64,000 nt of DNA from Bacillota bacterium (GTDB lineage: Bacteria; Bacillota; Clostridia; Christensenellales; Aristaeellaceae), in the NCBI GenBank assembly GCA_023459275.1, contig JAEWVC010000070.1, forward strand, positions 1 to 64,000, read 5' to 3'. A program made the translations under genes and the position numbers. Shown here in pieces: positions 16,141 to 25,035 of the stretch (position 1 is its first letter; the number at the start of each line of letters is the position of its first letter). Under the pieces are notes generated by a model that was given only the letters and a program-made list of their open reading frames with translations, made no database searches and was not told the origin of the DNA.

Positions 16141-17583
16141 ATGAAAAGGTTTTTGGCGATTTTGTTTGCATCGCTGATGCTGGTTGGGCTTTGCCCGGCC
16201 GCGACCATGGCCGAAGCGGCGGGACCGAAGGTTTTGGGGTATTCGCTGCTGTCGGAAATCTGGATCTATGAACCCCGGGTGACAGCCATTGCCATAGAGT
16301 TCGATAAGCCGTTGGCGTGCGCATTTGATATCGGCTCCTATTTCCAGGTGAATGCCGAACTGAAGGAGCTTACCAGCTATGAGGGCGTGGCGCTTCCTGA
16401 TACCAGTTGGCCCATGGCACCCCGAAAAGTTGTCACTGCCTATACCTCCAGCGTACCGGAAAAGGGCGTCGTAAACGCCGGTAACTATGTGATCATCGAA
16501 TTGAGCGATCTGGACTCCAATGCCACTTCGATCTATATGAGCCTCAAGCGCAATACGCTGGACCCGGACAAAAAGCTGGGCTATAACGGCGGCCGCGAGA
16601 TATTGCCTTATGGCGATAACATGATCTATGAGATCAAACAGCTGTACGACCTCAAGTATGCTGACGGAACAACCACTGGGACGGATTTCACCTATGAACG
16701 GCGCGGATCGTCCATCGCGATTGCGGACGAGTTCGTGCCAGGCACATATACGTCGGCGACCACCGCCATCACCGGTATCACCAAAGATCCTATCACATCC
16801 ATCGGATATACCCTGTATTCTCCCCCACAGGTTGTGGAAGGCGAAAAGTATCCCCTCGTCGTGTTCCTGCACGGCAGCAGCTGCCGCTCGGTCTATGAAC
16901 CTGGCGTAGATGACCGCATGACCCCCGTGTATACCAACCAGGGCCCCACTACTTGGATCAAGAACGCCACCCCGAACACCTACGTATTTGTGCCGCAATA
17001 TGAATGGGCTACAGTGCAGCTGGTGAAGGAAGCCCTGCAGGCCGTGCTGTCCGATGATACGCTGGCGGTGGACAGGGACAGGATCTATCTGTCCGGCTTG
17101 TCCATGGGCGGAATGTCCGGTTGGGAACTGCTGCTGGACCCCCAATTCAAGGATTTGTTCGCCGGTGCCCTGCTCTGCTGTGATTATCCCGTTACGGATA
17201 TTGCGCATTCCTCCTTTGATGTACTGTCGGATGAGATGTGTGCAAAGATCAAGGCGCTTGCCGACAGCGGCCTTCCCATCTGGCTGAACCACTCCAATAC
17301 AGACCCCACCGTGCCTGTGGCCGGCAGCATTATGGCTTACAAGGCCATGCTGGGCATCGGCATGGAGGAAGATATGCCTGCGCCTAAGTTCGCAAACGAT
17401 GAAATGACCTACTATGAATCCGAAAATGGCAAGATCCGTTTCACAGAGCTCAACTTCTTGACCGACCGGCGCAATGTGAATCTTGGCATGTATTCCGTGA
17501 GCGCGCATGAAGTGTATGAGCATACCTACTCCACTCCGGAATATATCCAGTGGCTGTTCGCGCAGACGAAGACCCAAAACTGA
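16141..17583 (+). CDS. Secreted esterase/PHB-depolymerase-like protein with EstA-type Ig domain
   Basis: 480 residues. A signal peptide (MKRFLAILFASLMLVGLCPA) is followed by an N-terminal Ig-like domain of about 130 residues (VTAIAIEFDKPLACAFDIG) as in EstA-type esterases. An alpha/beta hydrolase comes next: YPLVVFLHGSS supplies the oxyanion region, GLSMGGMSG near residue 319 carries the nucleophile, and WLNHSNTDPTVP and SAHEVYEHTYS hold the likely acid and histidine. The probable role is extracellular hydrolysis of ester side chains on polysaccharides or of polyesters; the substrate is inferred only. AAAGGAGGAG precedes the ATG. It is not closely similar to the two flanking esterases, so the locus combines two hydrolase types. 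Confidence 0.75.
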   Translation: MKRFLAILFASLMLVGLCPAATMAEAAGPKVLGYSLLSEIWIYEPRVTAIAIEFDKPLACAFDIGSYFQVNAELKELTSYEGVALPDTSWPMAPRKVVTAYTSSVPEKGVVNAGNYVIIELSDLDSNATSIYMSLKRNTLDPDKKLGYNGGREILPYGDNMIYEIKQLYDLKYADGTTTGTDFTYERRGSSIAIADEFVPGTYTSATTAITGITKDPITSIGYTLYSPPQVVEGEKYPLVVFLHGSSCRSVYEPGVDDRMTPVYTNQGPTTWIKNATPNTYVFVPQYEWATVQLVKEALQAVLSDDTLAVDRDRIYLSGLSMGGMSGWELLLDPQFKDLFAGALLCCDYPVTDIAHSSFDVLSDEMCAKIKALADSGLPIWLNHSNTDPTVPVAGSIMAYKAMLGIGMEEDMPAPKFANDEMTYYESENGKIRFTELNFLTDRRNVNLGMYSVSAHEVYEHTYSTPEYIQWLFAQTKTQN

Positions 17584-18527
17584 CGGCAGCCATCGGAAAG
17601 CGCCGCCCAGCAGATGAATAAATGCTTCAATAAAAGGGGGCTGTCGCGGTAAGACAGCCCCCTCAGCGTGTCGAAAAAGTGGCGTTGCCACTTTTTCGAG
17701 GTTTTCCCTCGCTGCACTGCACGACGGCTGCGCCATCGTACGGCCGTTTGCTCGGGCAAGGTAGGAATTTCTTCGAAATTCCTGCGAAAATCACCGCACA
17801 TGTCGCTGATTTTCGATTAGCATTGGAGGCTCCGGAACCTGGCCTCCGCCTATGGCTCCGTAGTCGAAGCCGCCTCCTATCCCGCGCTTTTTCGCCCGTA
17901 TGCCTCTATATAAAAGACTGCCGCGCCGGATTTTCTCCGGAAGCGGCAGCTGCGTTTTTGGAAACTTCCTTTTGCCTTTCTGGTCTGCTGTCCGTGTTCA
18001 AGCCTACAACTCCGCGGCCTTGCATGCATATTCCCTCCCCGGGCTATAACGTTTTCGGCACGGTTCAGGCAATGAAGGATCATGTTCTGTTTTTTCTGGA
18101 TAAAGGAGCAATTGCTTCGCCGCGGCATATGGCCCTTGGTGATCCCCAATTTGCCCTGGCAGCCAATATCCGCCATGGCGCGGGAGAGACAGGGCCCCGC
18201 CTGCCGGACAAGGGTTCGATCCCTCATCCGGGCTTTGCCAGACATCCGGCATCCTCCGGCATACCGAAGCGCTCCTGGAAGGAGAGGCTTTGCCTGCGGC
18301 CGCTTCTGTTGCCGGGGTGGCTTGCCGCCCATGGCCCCGCGCTCCATTTCCCGGAGCATTCCCAGCGTTCTTTGTCAACCGTTTGCGCCGCCTCCTGAAC
18401 ACCTGTGCCAACTGACCGCTGCTTTTGAGCGTGCAGCCTGTTTAGTTTCATTAACCGGGAACAAGCATCAAGGCCGGAAGGCGCTTTTGAATCGCCGACC
18501 GGCCTTGATGCTATGGATAGATTGGGC
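17584..18527. other. 940-bp intergenic region with hairpins and the 70-bp repeat
   Basis: Two hairpins lie at 17636-17662 (GGGGGCTGTC/GACAGCCCCC) and 17672-17698 (CGAAAAAGTGGC/GCCACTTTTTCG). The first is preceded by AAAA, so it would terminate minus-strand transcripts better than plus-strand ones. The exact copy of bases 1-70 is at 17748-17817. From about 17880 to 18520 open frames exist on both strands, but none has a family resemblance or a good start signal, so I call no gene there. Confidence 0.5.
17748..17817. repeat. Second copy of the 70-bp interspersed repeat
   Basis: Identical to bases 1-70. The downstream hairpin seen in the first copy is diverged here (CATTGGAGG is kept, the partner arm is not). 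The upstream flank of this copy (17636-17747) shows what may lie to the left of the window's first base. Confidence 0.8.
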
Positions 18528-19916
18528 TTACTTCCAAAGAACGCGGGTGCACATATCGATGTACAGTTCGCGCCATACGTGCCAGCGGTGCGCGCCGTAC
18601 GCATAGTAGTTCGTGAAGGTGATGCCATTGGCGGCAAAGGCGTTCTGGGTCGGGTTGACATTCGAGAAGAATGTACGGTCATAGATGCCAACGCCGAAGG
18701 TCACTGTCGGGGTCTTGAGGGCTGCGCGGGTAAGATCGAAGCTGGTGGGGTTCGAGTTTGCGCCGCTCATCATGTAGAAGTACGCGAAATCCTCGGGGTT
18801 GCTCATGTACATGTTGAAAGTGCACATCGCGCCTGCGGACAGGCCGGCAAACGCGCGGTTCTCAGCGCCCTTGGCCACGTTGAAGTTTGCCTCCAGCCAG
18901 GGGATCAACTCATCCATGAAGTAGGGCTGGGCTTGGGATACCTGCTTGGTCCAGGAGCGTTCGTTGCCTTCCGGCTCACCCTCGATCGCCGTGATGCGGC
19001 TGCCATCGGGATTGCAGGTGCTGAAAAGGTAACGGCCGGAGCTGTCGCGGTTATTGGGGGTGATGATGATCATGGGCTCAACCAGGCCCTGCGCGATCAG
19101 GTTATCCGTGATGTTGCCCAGCATGCCCTGGGAAGTCCAGTTGCTCTCGAAGCCGGCGATGCCATGGCCAAGGATGACGTACTTGTAGCCGCCCTCTTTG
19201 TTGGCGTCGTAGTTATAGGGCAGATAGATGCCGATGGGAGCGTCGTAGCCCAGCGTCTGGGAGGGAACCTCGGCAAAGAGGATCTTGCCGTGCTGATCGC
19301 AGTTGTCCTGATAGACGGAGTAATCCGGGCTCTTGCTCTGCTTTACAGCGTCATAGGGGACCAATACCTGGCTGTAGCCTTCCTTGCCGCGGTACTCTGT
19401 GGGCAGATTCTGCGGATTGGAGACGATCGTGGTCCCGTCCAGGCGGAACTGATAGCAGTACGTGCCGGAAGCAAGCTGCATGGTGAGGGCCCAATAGCCG
19501 GTATCCTTGTTCAGAACCATCTGATCGAAGGGACGAACAGGGAACACGTCGTCCGTGTGGATCATGCAGCCATTGTACCAATCGTTGGGCTTGATCATGG
19601 CCGCGGTATTCTGGGAGGAGTAGATGGGCTCGGAATAATACCATTCACCGCCTACTTCGACGCTCTTGTATTCAGGGCCATAGAAGCGGAAGGTGACATA
19701 GTATCCAGTGGCGGACTTTTCAGAGGCGTACACGGTGGTCTTGGTCAGGGCGTCGAATTGCGCCTGCGTAAAGTCCATATCGGTCGTTTTTCCATCCCAT
19801 TTGATGAAATGGGTCTGGTAGTCTACTTCGATAAAATTGGATTCCGCGCTGGCTGTCATGGCAAAAGTGCCCAGAAGCAGGCACAGGGACAGCACCGCCG
19901 TAATGATTTTCCGCAT
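18528..19916 (-). CDS. Secreted esterase, paralogue of the gene at 14308
   Basis: 462 residues. A signal peptide (MRKIITAVLSLCLLLGTFA) is followed by an N-terminal E-set/CBM48-like domain (GYYVTFRFYGPEYKSVEVGG) and an esterase-D-type hydrolase with the nucleophile motif GLSAGA near residue 359 and a probable histidine in YGAHRWHVW. A family role would be extracellular feruloyl or acetyl esterase activity on xylan-like glycans. AGGAGG lies 7 bp before the ATG. It converges on the other two esterase genes, with a repeat-rich gap between. The paralogue pair suggests an inverted duplication that has diverged well beyond DNA-level identity. Confidence 0.75.
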   Translation of the reverse strand: MRKIITAVLSLCLLLGTFAMTASAESNFIEVDYQTHFIKWDGKTTDMDFTQAQFDALTKTTVYASEKSATGYYVTFRFYGPEYKSVEVGGEWYYSEPIYSSQNTAAMIKPNDWYNGCMIHTDDVFPVRPFDQMVLNKDTGYWALTMQLASGTYCYQFRLDGTTIVSNPQNLPTEYRGKEGYSQVLVPYDAVKQSKSPDYSVYQDNCDQHGKILFAEVPSQTLGYDAPIGIYLPYNYDANKEGGYKYVILGHGIAGFESNWTSQGMLGNITDNLIAQGLVEPMIIITPNNRDSSGRYLFSTCNPDGSRITAIEGEPEGNERSWTKQVSQAQPYFMDELIPWLEANFNVAKGAENRAFAGLSAGAMCTFNMYMSNPEDFAYFYMMSGANSNPTSFDLTRAALKTPTVTFGVGIYDRTFFSNVNPTQNAFAANGITFTNYYAYGAHRWHVWRELYIDMCTRVLWK

Positions 19917-20545
19917 GGTAAAACCTCCTGCTATATTGTACGGACTGGAAAAGGGAATTCCGGAAAAGAAGCACACATCAACAGAAGCTGCCACAAGCCG
20001 CTGGGATACGGCTTCGGGAAGCGGTAGCCGCGATTCGTTGCCTGATTGCCTCCGGCCGGGCGCCCGGCATTTCCCTTTCGCCATGGAACAGCCAGGCGAA
20101 TAGGCAATGGCCTCAGCGGCGGTGGCCTGTAATCAGCGCCCGCTTCAGGCCTGAAGCCTGGCTGCCGGCCGATATCGGGGCAATGAACGTGTCCGCGGAA
20201 GGTGGGGCACCAATGAGAGATGATGCGCATGTCCATGCCGTTGCAGATGAATAGGGCGCCTGCGTCACCACCATCATGCAATCATGAAGCATTCACCATC
20301 ACCTTTCCCGGTCTGCTGGATGTTGGCATAGAGAGGGGAGTGCACTTCCTCTTTGCCCCTATTATAGGAGCCGCAATATCCTTCGTCCATGTTACAAATA
20401 CACAAATTACCATTGTTTTCTTGGTCTGGAGACTAAAATCTTTCCGGAAACAAACATAAAATTCTTGCACATTTAATAGTGAAAGAACAGCTCCATAATA
20501 CATTCTGCCGAAAAAAAAGAGCCCGTTTCCCACCGGGGGCTGCGC
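19917..20545. other. Intergenic stretch upstream of esterase 3 and the CdaR-type gene
   Basis: This 630-bp divergent upstream region contains TACAAT close to the esterase start and a small perfect palindrome, GCTTCAGGCCTGAAGC (20142-20157). I see no supported gene. Confidence 0.4.
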
Positions 20546-20574
20546 TTGACAGGGGGAAAGGGTTTTTATAGAAT
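20546..20574 (+). promoter_or_regulatory. Promoter of the glycerate operon
   Basis: TTGACA (20546-20551), a 17-bp spacer and TAGAAT (20569-20574), leaving a leader of about 145 nt before the regulator gene. Confidence 0.6.
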
Positions 20575-20726
20575 AGCATCGCAGAGCAGAACGTTGGTAG
20601 CCAAAAGGACAAGAACGGGAGAGCCGGCACGATGGCGTGTGCGGCGATACATGGCAGACCGCCCAATCCGGGGTATTGTTTGGTATGGCAGGAGCAAGGC
20701 AGGGCAGGACCTAAAGGAGCATATGT

Positions 20727-21941
20727 ATGAAATTCCCGAAAAGCAGTTGCATGAAGATCGTCTATGAGATCAGCAACATTATTGGCGAACAAATCAATAT
20801 GATGGACCACCTGGGCATGATCATCGCAAGCACCGACCCCGCCAGAATCGGCACCTTCCATGCCGGCGCGAAACGGGTGGTGGACGAGCGGCTGGAAAGC
20901 CTGACCATCCATGGCGACGAGGAATATACCGGTGCAAAGCCAGGGCTCAACTTGCCGCTGGAATTCCAAGACGATATCATTGGGGTGATCGGCGTTACGG
21001 GGCCGGAAAAAAAGGTGGGCAAGTATGGGCAGATTATCAAGAAAATGACGGAGATCCTGCTGCTGGATATTTACATGCGGCAGGAGATGGACGTGGAGCT
21101 ACGCATCCGTACCCGCTTTTTGAATGACTGGATCCATGGCAAGCCCCAGGAAATAAACCGGCAAATGGTGGAAAATGGGCATCAGATCGGCATTGACATT
21201 ACGATACCGCGGCGGATTTTGCTGGTGAGCATCATTCCCCAGGAAGGCCCCACCACCGTAGCCGTGCAGCGCAATATTGACGCAGCAGAGGATAATGCGC
21301 GCAAGATCATCGGCGCCATCACCGAGGCGATCGTATTCAAATCCGGCAGCGCGCTGGTCTGCTGCATACTTAGAACTGACGATGATCATATGCTGGACAT
21401 CGCCAGGGCTGTCAAGACGCGCATCGAGAGCGCCGGGCCGCTGATTGTCTGCATTGGTATTGACAACACCGCACAGAGCTTCATGTACATCAATACCGCC
21501 TACCAGCACGCGCAAAAGGCGCTGCGCACCTGCCTGCGCTCCCCCAGCAAGGATATCCGCCTGTACGACAGCATCAACATGGAAATCTTCTCAGGAGAGC
21601 TTCCGGATATGATCAAGCTGGAGTATGTGCAACGCATTTTCAGCAACTGCTCATTGAAGGAGATCGCAGAGTGGATCAGGCTGCTGGACACCTACTATGG
21701 CTATGAGGGTTCGATTACCGAGGCGGCGCAGGCGCTTTACATTCACAAAAACACATTGCAGTACCGCCTCAAGCAGCTGTATGAGAAGACCGGTTATGAT
21801 CCGCGCAGCATCCGCTTTTCTTCCCTATACTACAATGCGATCCATTTCTATCATGACCTCAATGAGAAAATCACTTTGGATGTGGAGGCAGATCCATTTG
21901 CAGGCGCAAGAGATGTTATGCATAACATAAATGATGTATAA
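20727..21941 (+). CDS. cdaR: CdaR-type sugar-diacid/glycerate regulator
   Basis: 404 residues. The N-terminal ~130 residues match the sugar-diacid recognition domain (QINMMDHLGMIIASTDP, then GLNLPLEFQDDIIGVIGVTG). The C-terminal ~60 residues are the PucR/CdaR helix-turn-helix (GSITEAAQALYIHKNTLQY, RLKQLYEKTGYDPR). It likely activates the permease and kinase downstream in response to glycerate or a sugar acid, and so its own operon. AAGGAG lies 7 bp before the ATG. A gap of 88 bp separates it from the permease gene on the same strand. Confidence 0.85.
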   Translation: MKFPKSSCMKIVYEISNIIGEQINMMDHLGMIIASTDPARIGTFHAGAKRVVDERLESLTIHGDEEYTGAKPGLNLPLEFQDDIIGVIGVTGPEKKVGKYGQIIKKMTEILLLDIYMRQEMDVELRIRTRFLNDWIHGKPQEINRQMVENGHQIGIDITIPRRILLVSIIPQEGPTTVAVQRNIDAAEDNARKIIGAITEAIVFKSGSALVCCILRTDDDHMLDIARAVKTRIESAGPLIVCIGIDNTAQSFMYINTAYQHAQKALRTCLRSPSKDIRLYDSINMEIFSGELPDMIKLEYVQRIFSNCSLKEIAEWIRLLDTYYGYEGSITEAAQALYIHKNTLQYRLKQLYEKTGYDPRSIRFSSLYYNAIHFYHDLNEKITLDVEADPFAGARDVMHNINDV

Positions 21942-22029
21942 ATCTCATTTTACATACTATGGTCAATGACGGAAGTTTGTGTAAAATATATGTCAATGGA
22001 CAGCCACAAATCAATAAGGAGGTCTTCCC

Positions 22030-23412
22030 ATGACCGGCATTGGACTCATCATCGTTTTTGTTCTGGCCATCGTGCTGATGATCGTCGCGATCAGCAAGTT
22101 GAAAATCCATCCCTTCCTCTCGATTATGGGCGTAGCACTTATTTTTGGACTCGTTGCCGGCATCCCGCTGTACAAGTATACGGACGCCAACGGAAATGCT
22201 ATTTCCGGGATCGCGGATGTGATTGGCACCGGGTTCAGCGGAACCTTCTCCAGCATCGGTATCGTGATTATCTTCGGCGCGCTCGTTGGCACGCTGCTGG
22301 AAAAAACAGGCGCTGCGCTGAAAATGGCGGATTGCGTTGTGCGTCTGGTGGGCAAAAAGCACCCTGAGCTCGCGATAGAGCTGATGGGCTGGATCGTATC
22401 CATCCCCGTATTCTGTGACAGCGGCTTTGTTGTCCTCAACCCCATCCGCAAGGCAATGGTCAAGCGCACTGGGACCAGCAGCGTTGCCATGAGCGTCGCG
22501 CTGTCCATGGGCTTGTATATCAGCCACTGCTTCATTCCGCCCACGCCCGGACCCATTGCGGCCGCAGGAACACTGGGCGTAGGCGATAACCTGCTTCTGG
22601 TGATTGGCCTTGGTGCGCTGCTATCCATCCTGCCGCTCATAGCCAGCTATTTCTTTGCCAAATACATCGGCAAAAAAGTGAAATCCACGGAAGATGAAGT
22701 GAACGACGAATCCGTGAAAACGTATGAGCAGCTTGTGGCCGAGTATGGTCAATTGCCCAGCGGATGGCTGGCCTTCTCCCCGATCATCGTCCCGATTATC
22801 CTGATGGGCCTGGCGTCCGCACTGTCAATGGCGAAGATCACGTCCCCCTTCTTTGCCTTCCTCGGCACCCCCATCATTGCCCTTGCCGTTGGCGCCGTGA
22901 TAGCAATCATCAGCCTGTTTGCCGCCAACAAGGGAAAGGATTTTTACGAACTGACCAATGATACGCTCAAAACGGTTGGCCCCATCCTGTTCATCACGGC
23001 CGCGGGCGGCGTGCTGGGCAAGGTGATCGCCTCCACCGATATCGTCAATTTCATCAAGGCGAATGCGGTAACGCTTCAGACGATCGGCCTCCTCTTCCCC
23101 TTCCTGCTGGCGGCCATCCTGAAAACCGCTCAAGGCTCCTCCACGGTGGCCATTACGACCACAGCCGGTATTGTTGCCCCGCTGCTGCCCATTCTTGGGC
23201 TGTCCAGCCCCGCCCTGGCGTCGCTGACAGTAATCGCCATTGGCGCCGGCGCGATGACCGTATCCCACGCAAACGACTCCTACTTCTGGGTTGTAACCAA
23301 CTTTGCCGGCATGGCCACCCAGGATGGGTATAAGACCCAGACGCTGGGCACACTTGTGGTTGGTATCACTTCCATCATCGGCGTGATGATTGTATCGCTG
23401 TTCCTGCACTGA
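22030..23412 (+). CDS. GntP-family gluconate/glycerate permease
   Basis: 460 residues and about twelve hydrophobic segments. It starts TGIGLIIVFVLAIVLMIVA, with typical GntP features FSSIGIVIIFGALVGTLLEK, SIPVFCDSGFVVLNPI, FIPPTPGPIAAAG and AQGSSTVAITTTAG. GntP proteins import gluconate, related sugar acids or glycerate with protons. Placed between a CdaR-type regulator and a glycerate kinase, glycerate is the best guess for the substrate. AAGGAGG lies about 10 bp before the ATG. Confidence 0.88.
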   Translation: MTGIGLIIVFVLAIVLMIVAISKLKIHPFLSIMGVALIFGLVAGIPLYKYTDANGNAISGIADVIGTGFSGTFSSIGIVIIFGALVGTLLEKTGAALKMADCVVRLVGKKHPELAIELMGWIVSIPVFCDSGFVVLNPIRKAMVKRTGTSSVAMSVALSMGLYISHCFIPPTPGPIAAAGTLGVGDNLLLVIGLGALLSILPLIASYFFAKYIGKKVKSTEDEVNDESVKTYEQLVAEYGQLPSGWLAFSPIIVPIILMGLASALSMAKITSPFFAFLGTPIIALAVGAVIAIISLFAANKGKDFYELTNDTLKTVGPILFITAAGGVLGKVIASTDIVNFIKANAVTLQTIGLLFPFLLAAILKTAQGSSTVAITTTAGIVAPLLPILGLSSPALASLTVIAIGAGAMTVSHANDSYFWVVTNFAGMATQDGYKTQTLGTLVVGITSIIGVMIVSLFLH

Positions 23413-23422
23413 GGCCTATTTG

Positions 23423-23459
23423 GCCGGACTGTTTGCACGAACAGTCCGGCTATTTTTTT
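23423..23459 (+). terminator. Intrinsic terminator between permease and kinase
   Basis: GCCGGACTGTT (23423-23433) pairs with AACAGTCCGGC (23440-23450), followed by TATTTTTTT. It lies inside the glycerate module, so some transcripts probably stop before the kinase gene. Confidence 0.85.
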
Positions 23460-23512
23460 GTACATCATACGCCCTTTACATTGCAAGGGATTGAGTTTTG
23501 GAGTGACGTGAC

Positions 23513-24745
23513 ATGCACTTAAGGGATGATTGTGATTTTATCGTTAAACGGGCCATTGCGGCCGTCCAGCCGGATGCCGCGGTGCAACGGGCGCTGAGCG
23601 GAAAATCTTTCGGCGGCGGCAAGGTCATACTGGTTGCAGTCGGCAAGGCCGCCTGGTCGATGGCATCGGCAGCCAAAAATGTGCTGGGTGAGAGGATCAA
23701 CCAGGGCATTGTCGTTACAAAGTATGGACATTCCATGGGCAGTATCCCCGGTGTTTCCATTTTTGAGGCCGGACATCCGGTTCCTGATGCCAATTCCTTT
23801 TTGGCCACAGAAGCAGTATTGCAAGCCACATCAGGCCTTACATGTTCCGATGTAGTGCTGCTGCTGATATCCGGCGGCGGGTCCGCCTTGTTTGAAGCGC
23901 CGCTGATCAGCGCGGAGCAATCTGCAGAGCTCACCGGTCAGCTTCTTGCCTGCGGTGCCAATATCGTAGAAATGAACACCATCCGCAAACGGTTCTCCAA
24001 AGTGAAGGGCGGGCGCTTTGCCCAGCATTGCCAGCCTGCGCACATCTTCTCCATCGTGCTGTCCGATATTATCGGCGACCCGCTGGACATGATTGCTTCC
24101 GGTCCTGCCTATCCAGACAGCAGCACAGTGGAGGATGCTGTTAAGGTTGCGGACAAATACCATCTTGATCTTACCGGCGAGATGCAGGCTTTGCTGCGTG
24201 TAGAAACGCCGAAGCAGCTGAACAATGTGGAGACAGTGATCACCGGAAGCGTGCGGGAGCTATGCTTTGCGGTAGCCGGCGCCGCCCGCGAAAGGGGCTA
24301 CCAGCCGCTGATCCTCACCGATTCGCTGGATTGTGTGGCCAGGGAAGCCGGGGCGTTTTTCTCCGCCATGGCCAGATACCATCAAACCACCACCCAGCCT
24401 GTTGCTGTCATTGCGGGCGGCGAGACCATCGTGCACGTCGTGGGCAAAGGGCTCGGCGGCCGCAACCAGGAGCTGGCGCTTTCCGCATCTTTGGGGATCC
24501 GGGGTTTACATCAGACAGCAGTGTTTTCCTTTGGCTCGGATGGTACAGATGGCCCCACAAACGCTGCCGGCGGTTATGTGGATGGCGATACGGCATTTAT
24601 ACTGGAAAAGCAGGGTGTTGATATCTTTCGGGTGCTGCAGAACAACGACGCTTACAATGCGCTGCGGATTACGGATGGCCTGATTATGACAGGGCCAACC
24701 GGCACCAATGTCAACGATGTTACAGTGCTGCTGATACATCGCTGA
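23513..24745 (+). CDS. gckA: Glycerate 2-kinase (MOFRL family)
   Basis: 410 residues. It matches the GckA/TtuD type glycerate 2-kinase family (DUF4147 plus C-terminal MOFRL domain). Conserved features include VGKAAWSMA near the N-terminus, EAGHPVPDANS, LLISGGGSALFE, SDIIGDPLDMIASGP in the middle and GGRNQELALSAS plus FGSDGTDGPTNAAGG in the C-terminal domain. The enzyme makes 2-phosphoglycerate from D-glycerate and ATP in the cytoplasm and feeds lower glycolysis. The permease lies upstream beyond a terminator, so the kinase may need readthrough or its own promoter. Confidence 0.88.
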   Translation: MHLRDDCDFIVKRAIAAVQPDAAVQRALSGKSFGGGKVILVAVGKAAWSMASAAKNVLGERINQGIVVTKYGHSMGSIPGVSIFEAGHPVPDANSFLATEAVLQATSGLTCSDVVLLLISGGGSALFEAPLISAEQSAELTGQLLACGANIVEMNTIRKRFSKVKGGRFAQHCQPAHIFSIVLSDIIGDPLDMIASGPAYPDSSTVEDAVKVADKYHLDLTGEMQALLRVETPKQLNNVETVITGSVRELCFAVAGAARERGYQPLILTDSLDCVAREAGAFFSAMARYHQTTTQPVAVIAGGETIVHVVGKGLGGRNQELALSASLGIRGLHQTAVFSFGSDGTDGPTNAAGGYVDGDTAFILEKQGVDIFRVLQNNDAYNALRITDGLIMTGPTGTNVNDVTVLLIHR

Positions 24746-24781
24746 CATTGACAGCGAGGACACGGTACAATCTGCACCGGT

Positions 24782-24806
24782 CCTTGCGGCAGAGCTGTCC
24801 GCAAGG
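24782..24806 (+). terminator. Probable terminator after the glycerate kinase
   Basis: CCTTGCGG (24782-24789) pairs with CCGCAAGG (24799-24806) around a 9-nt loop, with a weak T-rich tail (GGCTTTTA) further on. Confidence 0.5.
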
Positions 24807-24961
24807 GCTTGGCTTTTATATGACCGCCGGATAACGCTCAAGCGCCCGGTTAGGAGACGTCAGCCCTGGGCAGGCTTCCCCTGGTTCGATTTTTGTGCTC
24901 TTTTTATTCGCCCCAGCCGGGCTGCTATCCCGGGGCATGCGCTTTTCATGCAATCCAAACC

Positions 24962-25019
24962 GGGATTCCAAAGGGATGCGTTCTCTTGGACTGGAAGTCC
25001 GGGGGGCGGCGCCTTCCGG
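24962..25019 (+). repeat. Two-hairpin interspersed repeat
   Basis: GGGATTCCAAAGGG, then a closing CTCTTGG arm, then the second hairpin CCGGGGGGCGGCGCCTTCCGG-like segment (24999-25019). It lies 16 bp beyond the stop codon of the minus-strand AraC gene. Read from that gene it would form stem-loops at the end of the transcript. Confidence 0.65.
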
Positions 25020-25035
25020 ATTGTTATTCATGCCT

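Noticed and set aside
18205..18230. GGTTCGATCCC resembling a tRNA T-arm
   Set aside because: The arm does not close into five pairs and no acceptor, D or anticodon stem can be drawn around it.
17679..18398. 239-codon plus-strand open frame in the esterase gap
   Set aside because: It begins in a hairpin and runs through the 70-bp repeat; composition and lack of similarity argue against a gene.
18513..20027. 504-codon plus-strand open frame opposite esterase 3
   Set aside because: No ribosome site or family match; the minus strand has an AGGAGG site, signal peptide and hydrolase motifs.
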